NCBI GenBank assembly: GCA_030524065.1
Contig: JAUNHF010000064.1
Location: forward strand, 1-8,515
DNA: 8,515 bases
Reading direction: 5' to 3'
Source: Deinococcus sp.
GTDB taxonomy: Bacteria > Deinococcota > Deinococci > Deinococcales > Deinococcaceae
Shown here: positions 1 through 5,897 of the stretch, in pieces
Layout: each line of letters starts with the position of its first letter
Position numbering within the stretch: the stretch's first letter is position 1
Translations under genes and position numbers: made by a program
Notes under the pieces: model-generated
What the model was told of the DNA's origin: nothing
The model's input: only the letters and a program-made list of their open reading frames with translations
The model's database searches: none

Positions 1-29
1 CACTGCGCCTCTTTGCGCCATCCCTCCGT

Positions 30-64
30 AAAAAGCACTCCATACTGCGTGGCACGCGCTTTTT
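30..64. terminator. possible bidirectional terminator hairpin
   Basis: AAAAAGC at 30-36 is complementary to GCTTTTT at 58-64. Between them GCGT (47-50) and ACGC (54-57) form an inner stem around a GGC loop. The A-run on one side and T-run on the other would give a U-tail in either direction. It lies upstream of the first promoter, where the end of an unseen upstream gene could be. The pairing has an unpaired bulge at 37-46, so folding is not certain and it could be chance. Confidence 0.3.
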
Positions 65-87
65 GCTCCTTGCTCTGGTCAGGTCAA

Positions 88-107
88 ATCACTTGGTCTG
101 AAGTGAT
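88..107. promoter_or_regulatory. palindrome, candidate operator upstream of the FAD oxidoreductase
   Basis: Two perfect 7-bp arms, ATCACTT (88-94) and AAGTGAT (101-107), flank a 6-bp spacer. If transcription starts at the A of the ATG at 140, the palindrome spans -52 to -33, next to or over the -35 position, a usual place for a repressor or activator dimer. The arms are AT-rich inside GC-rich DNA, which makes chance less likely. I do not recognise the regulator family, and no regulator gene is in the window. Confidence 0.4.
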
Positions 108-127
108 CAACCGCACTTCTTATCCCC

Positions 128-133
128 TATGCT
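128..133 (+). promoter_or_regulatory. -10 box of a leaderless promoter for the FAD oxidoreductase
   Basis: TATGCT matches TAnnnT and is followed by six bases (GGGCAA) and the ATG at 140. Transcription would then begin at or next to the start codon. No convincing -35 hexamer is visible 17-18 bp upstream; the palindrome at 88-107 ends just there, so the promoter may depend on a bound regulator. Confidence 0.5.
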
Positions 134-139
134 GGGCAA

Positions 140-1285
140 ATGGACGGCGGCAAGCGGGGACAGGTCTGGGCACACGTGGGGCAGCCCTTCGCGCCGCAGG
201 GGGAGGCAGAGCGCTATGACGTGGCCGTGGTCGGCGCCGGGCTGCTGGGCGCGGCGGCGGCGCTGTACCTGCGCGAATTGTGGCCGCAGCGGCGGGTGCT
301 GCTGCTGGAAGAAGGCGGCCTGCCCAACGAAGAGGGGGCCACACTGCTGGGCGCGGGCGTGTGGGACGCCACTGGCCTGAGCGCTGGGGACGCCGCCCTG
401 GCCGATGTGACCTGGCGCGAGCTGAAGCGCCGATTGCCCACCGGGCTGACACCGCTGCCGGTGCTGGACTTCGGCGCACAGGGGCCTGAAGACGCCGCCG
501 GTGCGCTGACTGGGTTCCCAGCGCTGGCGGGCTGGGTGGACCCTGCCCAGCTGCCCCGCGCTGAGCGCCGCGAAGCGCTGACCTACCGCCCCGGCGAGCT
601 GACGCTGCGGCTGGGGCAAGACGCCGTGGCGGCGGGCGCCGACCTGATGCTGAATGTCCGCGCCGAACCCGTGCCCGGTGGGGTACGGCTGCACCGCCTG
701 ACCGTGACCAACCGCCACGAAGTCGTGGTTCATGAGACGCGGGAGGTGCGCGCCGGGCTGGTGGTGGTGGCCGCAGGAGCATCCGGTCCCGAGTTGCTGG
801 AACAGGGCCTGGGCCTGCACCTGCCGCACGGGCGGGCCTATATGCAGCGGCCCCGGCTGCGGCTGCCAAGCGACCCTGCCACTTCTCCCCTGCTGCGCGC
901 CGGCAACCTGCTGCTGCGTCCGCTCGCCAGTGAGTACGCCCTGTATCTGCCGCCCAGCAGCGCCGATCCCCACGGCTACCAGCCCACCTCGGGGCGGCTG
1001 ACCGGCGTGCAGGTGGGCCTGCGCCGCGAACTGCTGGAGGAGCTGCTGCCGCGCATGGAGGCGCTTCCCGTCCTGGCGTCGGGCGCGCTGGGCGTGGGCC
1101 GCAGCCTGGCCGACATAGAGGGCGCGTGGCTGGGCCTGCCCTACGGCGACCCCCTGCACCCCCCCCTGGCCGAGCAAGTCGCGGATGGAGTGTGGCTGCT
1201 GCTCTCAGGCTCGGCCACGCGCGGCGGTGTAGACACGCTGGGGCTGGGGCTGGTGCGCCGGATGGTGGAGGGGCTGACGCCCTGA
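140..1285 (+). CDS. FAD-dependent oxidoreductase (DadA/glycine-oxidase type)
   Basis: This 381-residue protein has a DAO-fold dinucleotide-binding start: residues 26-60 form a beta-alpha-beta unit with G32-x-G34-x-x-G37 and acidic E57/E58 at the end of the second strand to hold the FAD ribose. The stretch at 207-215 (LVVVAAGAS) is the second FAD-contact strand of the family. The C-terminal part at 353-366 (LLLSGSATRGG and following) matches the usual SGxxxxG flavin loop. Members oxidise amines or amino acids (glycine, sarcosine, D-amino acids), passing electrons to oxygen or a carrier; the substrate cannot be read from the sequence. It is probably cytosolic, as no signal peptide is seen. About 25 residues precede the Rossmann unit, slightly longer than usual. 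The start at 140 is chosen because a -10 box lies 6 nt before it and no good Shine-Dalgarno is present. A small membrane-protein gene follows 27 nt downstream. Confidence 0.85.
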   Translation: MDGGKRGQVWAHVGQPFAPQGEAERYDVAVVGAGLLGAAAALYLRELWPQRRVLLLEEGGLPNEEGATLLGAGVWDATGLSAGDAALADVTWRELKRRLPTGLTPLPVLDFGAQGPEDAAGALTGFPALAGWVDPAQLPRAERREALTYRPGELTLRLGQDAVAAGADLMLNVRAEPVPGGVRLHRLTVTNRHEVVVHETREVRAGLVVVAAGASGPELLEQGLGLHLPHGRAYMQRPRLRLPSDPATSPLLRAGNLLLRPLASEYALYLPPSSADPHGYQPTSGRLTGVQVGLRRELLEELLPRMEALPVLASGALGVGRSLADIEGAWLGLPYGDPLHPPLAEQVADGVWLLLSGSATRGGVDTLGLGLVRRMVEGLTP

Positions 1286-1300
1286 CAGGCGCCCAGACCT

Positions 1301-1306
1301 TACGCT
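1301..1306 (+). promoter_or_regulatory. -10 box of a leaderless promoter for the small membrane protein
   Basis: TACGCT is followed by GACCCC and the ATG at 1313, a 6-nt spacing. The six bases before the ATG contain no Shine-Dalgarno purine run, so leaderless translation is a better fit than a ribosome binding site here. The box lies in the 27-nt gap after the FAD oxidoreductase, so this gene may be transcribed separately. Confidence 0.5.
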
Positions 1307-1312
1307 GACCCC

Positions 1313-1558
1313 ATGACCTACCCCGACGAGCAGACCAAAGCCCGCATCCACGCTGAGGAACGGTACCGGGCACAGGTGCGGGCAGACCTGGAGGCAGGGC
1401 AACGGCAAGGCAGCGCGCTGCTCCGAACCGTGGCCGCCCTGGTGATAGGTGTGCTGCTCATGCTCTTGCTGCTGGGCGAAGTGTGGTTTCTGGCGCAGCC
1501 TGTGGAGCCAAGCCCAGCAAGCACCGTGCCAGCGCCTTCCAGCGCCGCTCAGCCCTGA
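1313..1558 (+). CDS. small single-span membrane protein, function unknown
   Basis: This 81-residue protein is not one I recognise. Residues 1-35 are strongly charged and probably helical (rich in E, R, K and Q). Residues 36-60 form one hydrophobic helix (alanine-valine, then a leucine run, ending EVWFLAQP). Residues 61-81 are a short tail rich in P, A and S. The charged N-terminus with arginines before the helix suggests an N-in orientation with the tail outside. It is not a cleaved signal peptide, because the hydrophobic part is far from the N-terminus. The reading is supported by the -10 box 6 nt before the ATG, by this clear protein architecture, and by an end that falls exactly where the opposing gene ends. 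It lies 27 nt after the FAD oxidoreductase on the same strand; a functional link is possible but not shown. Confidence 0.7.
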   Translation: MTYPDEQTKARIHAEERYRAQVRADLEAGQRQGSALLRTVAALVIGVLLMLLLLGEVWFLAQPVEPSPASTVPAPSSAAQP

Positions 1559-1559
1559 T

Positions 1560-2561
1560 TCAGACGAGCGCTTCTTGTGAGCCGTCCAAGTTCACCTTTT
1601 TGGCGGGGCGGAACTTGATGTTCTCCCACTCGCCTTCTTCCAGCACTTCCAGCGCGGGGTTCAGGGCGCGGAAGTGGGCCACCACCTCCTGCACGAGGTC
1701 GTCGGGCGTGCTGGCAGCGGAGGTGACGCCCAGGCGCTCTACGCCGCTCAGGTCAATGTGGGCGAGGTCGGCGGCCGTTTCCAGGCGCTCGGCGCGGCCA
1801 CACAGCTCGCGGCTCAACTCCAGCAGCCGCATGCCGTTGCTGGAATGCATACTGGTCAGCACCAAAAAGGCGTCCACCTGCGGCGCAATCGCCTTGACCG
1901 CGTCCTGGCGGTTCTTGGTGGCGTAGCACAGGTCTTCGCTGGGCGGAATCACCAGCGCCGGAAAGCGCTCCTTGAGAATGGCGACCGTCTGGCGGGTGTC
2001 GTCCACGTTCAGGGTGGTCTGGGTGAGCACCACCAGCTTTTCCGGGTCGGGCACCTGCACGGTGCGCGGGTCGTTCAGGCCGCCGCCCACTTTGCCCTGC
2101 ACCCCGATCAGGATGGTTCTCTCCGGCGCTTCACCCTGGGTGCCGATCACCTCCTGGTGCCGGGCGCTGTCCCCGATCAGGAGGATGGTGTAGCCCTCGG
2201 CGGCGTATTTGCGGGCTTCGGTATGCACTTTGGTGACCAGCGGGCAGGTGGCGTCCACCGTTGCCAGGCCCAGGGCGCGGGCCTGCTCACGGATGGCCGG
2301 GCTGACCCCGTGGGCGCTAAAGACCACCGTGTCGGTGCCGTGGGGCAACATGGGGATTTCCTCCAGGTTTTCCACAAAGCTCACGCCCTTGCCGCGCTCC
2401 AGCCGCTCCACCACCGTGTGATTGTGAACGATGGAGTGGTAGACGGTCACGGGCTGGCTCTCGTGGTCGGCGGCCTGCTCGACAGCCTGAATCGCCATGA
2501 CCACTCCGGCGCAAAAGCCGCGTGGTTTGGCGAGGTGAATGCGCTTGATCATGCCTGCCAC
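1560..2561 (-). CDS. ispH: 4-hydroxy-3-methylbut-2-enyl diphosphate reductase (IspH/LytB)
   Basis: IspH is the last enzyme of the MEP pathway. It reduces HMBPP to IPP and DMAPP with a 4Fe-4S cluster in the cytosol, and supplies isoprenoids such as quinone tails and carotenoids. The 333 residues carry the three cluster cysteines: C17 in PRGFCAG, C106 in DATCPLV and C212 in LCYATKNRQ. Substrate-pocket residues are also visible: H46 (VHNHT), H84 (SAHGVS), H135 and the proton-relay E137 (RHQEVIGT), and the SSN segment at 240-242 before GMRL. Length is normal and no S1-domain extension is present. The start is either GTG at 2561, which overlaps the stop of the preceding gene as TAGTG with GGA just upstream, or ATG at 2552; the second would remove only three residues. 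No TAnnnT box precedes either, so it is probably co-transcribed with the PLD gene. Its stop lies one base from that of the convergent gene. Confidence 0.97.
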   Translation of the reverse strand: MAGMIKRIHLAKPRGFCAGVVMAIQAVEQAADHESQPVTVYHSIVHNHTVVERLERGKGVSFVENLEEIPMLPHGTDTVVFSAHGVSPAIREQARALGLATVDATCPLVTKVHTEARKYAAEGYTILLIGDSARHQEVIGTQGEAPERTILIGVQGKVGGGLNDPRTVQVPDPEKLVVLTQTTLNVDDTRQTVAILKERFPALVIPPSEDLCYATKNRQDAVKAIAPQVDAFLVLTSMHSSNGMRLLELSRELCGRAERLETAADLAHIDLSGVERLGVTSAASTPDDLVQEVVAHFRALNPALEVLEEGEWENIKFRPAKKVNLDGSQEALV

Positions 2562-2563
2562 TA
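2559..2563 (-). other. TAGTG stop/start overlap coupling the PLD gene to ispH
   Basis: On the minus strand the TAG stop of the PLD-family gene (2563-2561) shares its G with a GTG start (2561-2559) for ispH. A GGA a few bases earlier, inside the last PLD codons, could serve as a weak ribosome binding site. The arrangement points to termination-reinitiation coupling. The ATG nine bases later (2552) could also be reached by a reinitiating ribosome. Confidence 0.55.
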
Positions 2564-4036
2564 TTCCAGATTGGCCGCGCCTGGATTGGTCACAAAAGGG
2601 CGGCTGCGGGCCTGCCAGTCGGCGTCAAAGCGCCGCTGCAACCAGCGCACGGCCAGAGGGTCGTCCGTCAGCAGGGCCGCTTCGCCCAGCCCGGCCTGGC
2701 CCCACGCCGAGAAGTGAAAATTCATGCTGCCGGTCAGCGCCGCTTCACCGTCTACCAACAGGGCTTTGGTGTGCATGGGGTAGGTGGTGGCGCGCACGTC
2801 CAGCAGATGCGCCAGCCCGCGCTCCTGGGCTGCGCGGCGCAGAATCAGCACGCCGGTGCGGTTTTGCAGGCCTTCTACCTTGCCGCCCATCGTCAGCACG
2901 CGCACCCGCACCCCGCGCCCCATGGCATCCAGCAGGGCGCTGAAGTACGGCGGCAGCGGCATTCCCCGGCAAATGTCCGGCCAGGGCTCCAGCGCCAGGC
3001 AGTTCAGTTGGGTGCTGAGCGAGGTCTGCAGCAGGTCAATCTGGCGCCGGGCCGCGCCGAACAGGGCCAGGTGGGCGGCGTCTGCCTGTAGGTAACCGCT
3101 GCGCCGGTACAGCAGCAGCGCCGCCGAGTCGCCGGCCTGCACCACCCCGCGGGCCAGTGGGGGGCGGATCAGCGGCGCCGCAGGCCACCAGGTGCAGCGC
3201 CCGCGCACTTCAGTGGCCTGCGTCCCTGCCGGGCAACTCAGCTCATCGGACAGCGACCAGAGATCGGCAAATGCGGCGGCCGCATTCTGCGCCACTGGCC
3301 CGCGCATGGTCAGGCCCAGATCGTTGACACGCCCGCCAGACGGCAACCAGTTCTGCCCATAGCCGTAACCGGCGACCGTCACCTCGCGGCCGTCCACCAC
3401 CTGCATTTTGATATGACTGTAGGGGGTCAGGCGGTAATGGGCCAGCCGCACGTCCCAGCCCAGCGCGGCGTCGCGCAGCGGCACACCGCGCTCTAGCAGC
3501 CCCTCGGCCAGCTCGGCGGCGATCCAGCGGGGCGGGCGCTGCGGCAGCGGGTAGCCGCCCAGATGCAGCCGCACACTCATGCCCTGCGGATAGGCCGCCT
3601 GACCCCCGGCCTGCACGCGGCGGTACAGCCCCGCCAGCGTGTCCAGCAGCGCCCAGGTCGGTGCGTCCGGCTCCGGGTAGAAGTCCATGTTGGTCAGCAG
3701 CACCTCGGCGCGGGCGGCCAGAATCTGGCGGTTCGCCTTGGCAAAGGCGTCGGGGCCGGCGTCAGGCAGCGGGCTGGACGTTTCCAGATAGTCCACGAAG
3801 GCATTCCCGCAGGAAAAATCGGTTTCGCCGTAGCCGCGCAGCACCTCCCAGGCCGCCCGCACCGCCGGCTGCTGGGGCGGCGCACAGCGGTAAGCGCCCG
3901 CCTCTATCCGGGGCTGCACCGGCCGGGACAGATACAGCGGCACTTCCAGCGTCTGCGCGGCGGCCGGCAGGCCAGCAACCGAGCAGGCCGCCGCCGCCAG
4001 CAGCGAACGTGAAAGGAAGGTACGCGCAGGCCTCAC
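2561..4036 (-). CDS. exported phospholipase D-family protein with two HKD motifs
   Basis: The 491 residues hold two HxKxxxxD motifs: H208-K210-D215 (HIKMQVVD), followed by a glycine-rich GYGYGQN, and H422-K424-D429 (HTKALLVD), followed by the typical GSMN at 436-439. The pair would form one active site, each histidine acting on a phosphodiester as in phospholipase D, cardiolipin synthase and Nuc-type enzymes. Residues 1-27 look like a Sec signal peptide (Arg near the start, an LLAAAA core, cleavage after AAA before Q28). Six cysteines (51, 76, 268, 281, 346, 356) remain after cleavage, an even number that would allow disulfides outside the cytoplasm. C18 is a weak lipobox candidate only. There are no other membrane segments, which argues against a ClsA-type synthase. 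The substrate, lipid or nucleic acid, cannot be told. The GTG start at 4036 is chosen from the signal peptide and the -10 box 7 nt before it; the next Met is residue 107. Confidence 0.85.
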   Translation of the reverse strand: MRPARTFLSRSLLAAAACSVAGLPAAAQTLEVPLYLSRPVQPRIEAGAYRCAPPQQPAVRAAWEVLRGYGETDFSCGNAFVDYLETSSPLPDAGPDAFAKANRQILAARAEVLLTNMDFYPEPDAPTWALLDTLAGLYRRVQAGGQAAYPQGMSVRLHLGGYPLPQRPPRWIAAELAEGLLERGVPLRDAALGWDVRLAHYRLTPYSHIKMQVVDGREVTVAGYGYGQNWLPSGGRVNDLGLTMRGPVAQNAAAAFADLWSLSDELSCPAGTQATEVRGRCTWWPAAPLIRPPLARGVVQAGDSAALLLYRRSGYLQADAAHLALFGAARRQIDLLQTSLSTQLNCLALEPWPDICRGMPLPPYFSALLDAMGRGVRVRVLTMGGKVEGLQNRTGVLILRRAAQERGLAHLLDVRATTYPMHTKALLVDGEAALTGSMNFHFSAWGQAGLGEAALLTDDPLAVRWLQRRFDADWQARSRPFVTNPGAANLE

Positions 4037-4043
4037 AGGCGCC

Positions 4044-4049
4044 AGCCTA
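4044..4049 (-). promoter_or_regulatory. -10 box of a leaderless promoter for the PLD-family gene
   Basis: On the minus strand TAGGCT is followed by seven bases (GGCGCCT) and the GTG at 4036. No good Shine-Dalgarno is present. No clear -35 is seen; two CGTCAGC copies lie upstream. Confidence 0.45.
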
Positions 4050-4058
4050 GAGCAACTC

Positions 4059-4086
4059 GCTGACGCGAATCGGACATCAGCTGACG
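4059..4086 (-). repeat. CGTCAGC direct repeat, two copies 21 bp apart
   Basis: CGTCAGC (minus-strand reading) occurs at 4065-4059 and again at 4086-4080, so the copies are two helical turns apart on the same DNA face. With transcription starting at 4036 they lie at about -23 to -29 and -44 to -50. They could be binding sites for an activator of the PLD-ispH unit. Seven-base repeats of mixed composition can also occur by chance. Confidence 0.25.
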
Positions 4087-4132
4087 GTGGATGGGTGGGC
4101 CCGCACTCCGCACCAGGTCCGGCAACCCCTGC

Positions 4133-5809
4133 TCAGTCCAGCACGGTAAAGCCCAGCTCCTGCGCCTTGTCCACAAAGAAGTTGACATTCTCGGTTTTGG
4201 TGCTGCCGCCCAGGCTCCTGCGTTCATGCTCGCCCGTGGCCGCGATAATCAGCGTTTCGGCCAGGCAGGCGGGCACGGCCCCTTCACCAAATTGCAGGTC
4301 AATGCGGCTGGTCATCTGACCGGGGGGCAGCACCACGCCGCCGGGAATCACGCGCACACCGGGCACGTCCCGCACGCTCTCGTCCACGTCGGCGGGGCGG
4401 CCTTCGTCAAAAATCCAGGCGCCTTCGCGCACATGCTCCGCAAAAATCACCGGGTCGGGGTCCGAGGTGGCGGTAAAAATCAGCTCGGCTTCCTTGAGGG
4501 TGTCGTAGGAGGTGGTGGTCACGATTTCGGTGTCTGGGTTGGCGCGGCGCAGGGTCTGGGCGCTGCGCTCCAGCCGCTCCAGGTTGCGCCCCACCATGAT
4601 GACTTTGCCCACCTGTGGGGCGATGGTGCGGGCAATCCCGAAGGCCACCACGCCATTGGCTCCCACCACAGCGGCGGTGGCGTGGCCTAGGTCGCGTCCC
4701 TGCGCGGCAAAGTGCTCCAGGATGCCCGGAATGGCCGCCTTGATGGTGCCGGAGGTGTACGCCCCGCCGTTGGTGATGGTCAGCTCCGGCACGGCGTCCT
4801 GCACGTCCTGGCCCTTGCCCCCCACCACGCTCCAGAACGCGCCCAGGCCAAACACTTCGGCGCCCAGCTCCTGCGCCAGCCGGGCGCCCTCAATCGCCTT
4901 GCGGGTCGCCAGCTCAGGGTCGTCGCGGAACTGATCCGGCAGCAGCGGCGCACTGAGCAGATAGCAGTGAATCTCCTTGCCCTGCTCGGTCTGAATACCG
5001 CGCAGCTCGCCCACCTTCATGGGGCGGAAGCGGGCCGTCACCGACTTGACGAAATCGTCGGAAATCAGCCCGGCCTCGTGCAGCGGCTGCATCCAGGCGA
5101 AGCGGGCGCTGGAGGTCCACAGGTCGCTGATGCGCATGGGATGAATCATGAACGCCGTGACCACTTGATCGTCGCGCTTGCCGGCCAGCGGCACACTTTG
5201 GCCTACTTTCGGCTCGGTGTCGTCCAGAATGCGGCCGATATTCTCCTTGAAACGCCACGCGGCGCCCAGCAGCAGCGTGTAGGCGAGCGCCTGCTCGCGG
5301 GCCGGGCGACCGCGCAGACTGAGGGCAAAAGCGCCCAGGCCCGCCAGGGTCGCCGCGCTCACGTAGCGCGTCCCGGCCAGCGCGGCAGCGTAGGCCCCCA
5401 GCGGCACCAGGGCGCGGGCACCGTAGCCCTGGCGGCTAAGCGCGGCGAACACGCCCAGCAGCACCAGATTGCCCCGGCCACGCGGCAGGCCGTATTCGGG
5501 GGAAAGGTCGCGGTACAGCGCGGCGGGCGGGTTCAGGTGCCCCAGGTAAGCGGCCACGCCCGCCGCCAGCGCGGAAGCGGGCGTAGGGGCCAGCGCTACG
5601 GCAGCGGCGCCCTTGGCGGCGTCCAGGGCAGCGGTGCCCAGGGCCAGCTCGGGGCCCAGCTCACGCCAGACATTTTCCACGCCCAGGTTGTGGGCACTGT
5701 GCAGCCGGGTGTCCTTGTGGCGGCGGGCCAGCAGCAGGTGCCCCAGCGGCAGGCTGCCTATAACAAAGGCCGCTGCGGGCACGGCCAGGCGAGTAAGGGT
5801 ACGCAACAT
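4133..5809 (-). CDS. fusion: PlsY-like membrane domain + fatty acyl-ACP reductase-like domain
   Basis: 558 residues from the ATG at 5809; numbering here is from the longer start at 5818, which adds MPL. Residues 5-185 resemble the multi-span acyltransferase PlsY: GSLPLG (21-26), HSAHNLGVENV (40-50) for its SGNxGATNV motif, LDAAKG (65-70), and GH..P (93-97). The third PlsY motif, usually a GGKGV loop, reads LPRGRGN here, so acyltransferase activity is doubtful. Residues 220-561 resemble cyanobacterial fatty acyl-ACP reductase (AAR): R306 and K307 in ATRKAIEGA, LGAFWSVV (325-332), TNGGAYTSG (349-357), a nucleotide loop VVGANGVVAFG (384-394) with R411-N412 after it, and C518 in VPACLAE, aligned with the acyl-carrying cysteine of AAR. 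The expected product is a fatty aldehyde from acyl-ACP and NADPH, made at the membrane. The domain could instead be a relative with another thioester substrate. The ATG at 5809 is preferred because a TACAAT box lies 7 nt before it and overlaps the codon at 5818. Confidence 0.8.
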   Translation of the reverse strand: MLRTLTRLAVPAAAFVIGSLPLGHLLLARRHKDTRLHSAHNLGVENVWRELGPELALGTAALDAAKGAAAVALAPTPASALAAGVAAYLGHLNPPAALYRDLSPEYGLPRGRGNLVLLGVFAALSRQGYGARALVPLGAYAAALAGTRYVSAATLAGLGAFALSLRGRPAREQALAYTLLLGAAWRFKENIGRILDDTEPKVGQSVPLAGKRDDQVVTAFMIHPMRISDLWTSSARFAWMQPLHEAGLISDDFVKSVTARFRPMKVGELRGIQTEQGKEIHCYLLSAPLLPDQFRDDPELATRKAIEGARLAQELGAEVFGLGAFWSVVGGKGQDVQDAVPELTITNGGAYTSGTIKAAIPGILEHFAAQGRDLGHATAAVVGANGVVAFGIARTIAPQVGKVIMVGRNLERLERSAQTLRRANPDTEIVTTTSYDTLKEAELIFTATSDPDPVIFAEHVREGAWIFDEGRPADVDESVRDVPGVRVIPGGVVLPPGQMTSRIDLQFGEGAVPACLAETLIIAATGEHERRSLGGSTKTENVNFFVDKAQELGFTVLD

Positions 5810-5816
5810 GAGGGGC

Positions 5817-5822
5817 ATTGTA
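5817..5822 (-). promoter_or_regulatory. -10 box of a leaderless promoter for the fusion gene; decides its start
   Basis: TACAAT, five of six matches to TATAAT, lies seven bases before the ATG at 5809 on the minus strand. Because the box overlaps the upstream ATG at 5818, a transcript made from it cannot contain that codon. The alternative start at 5818 has GAGGAG about 12 nt upstream, too far for an ideal Shine-Dalgarno. Confidence 0.5.
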
Positions 5823-5873
5823 CGGCAGCGCTCCTCGGGCGCCCGCAGGGCACGGCACCTTTAGAGCGTAGCC

Positions 5874-5893
5874 AAAGAGAAGAAAAGAGAAGA
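5874..5893. repeat. tandem pair of a 10-bp purine repeat
   Basis: AAAGAGAAGA occurs twice with no gap, at 5874-5883 and 5884-5893. It is an all-purine run on the plus strand and all-pyrimidine on the minus strand, just after the stop of the DUF4388 gene and 65-84 bp upstream of the inferred start of the fusion-gene transcript. The period equals about one helical turn. It might act as an upstream promoter element, a bent or unusual DNA stretch, or be a slippage product. Confidence 0.5.
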
Positions 5894-5897
5894 GCGC

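Noticed and set aside
82..88. Minus-strand TTTGACC as a -35 box of a divergent promoter
   Set aside because: No TAnnnT or TATAAT-like box lies 16-19 bp downstream on that strand, and there is no minus-strand gene to the left within the window.
107..1373. Long minus-strand open frames opposite the FAD oxidoreductase (356 and 417 codons)
   Set aside because: Their translations are rich in R, A, P, G, H and Q with no domain motif, as expected for the reverse frames of a GC-rich gene; the plus-strand frame has clear FAD-binding motifs.
1559..1620. Terminator for the small membrane-protein gene near CCTTTTT (about 1596)
   Set aside because: No GC-rich stem precedes the T-run, and it lies inside the ispH coding sequence.
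1674..2717. 347-codon plus-strand frame opposite ispH and the PLD gene end
   Set aside because: It is the mirror of ispH, whose three cluster cysteines are intact; the plus-strand product is H/G/Q-rich without recognisable motifs.
3983..3985. C18 of the PLD-family protein as a lipoprotein cysteine
   Set aside because: The preceding residues are AAA rather than a typical L-[AS]-[GA] lipobox, and a normal signal peptidase I site (AAA before Q28) follows.
5836..5845. CGGGCGCCCG palindrome near the -35 position of the fusion gene
   Set aside because: Ten-base GC-only palindromes are expected many times by chance in 8.5 kb of DNA this GC-rich. The same applies to CCCGGCCGGG at 7703-7712.
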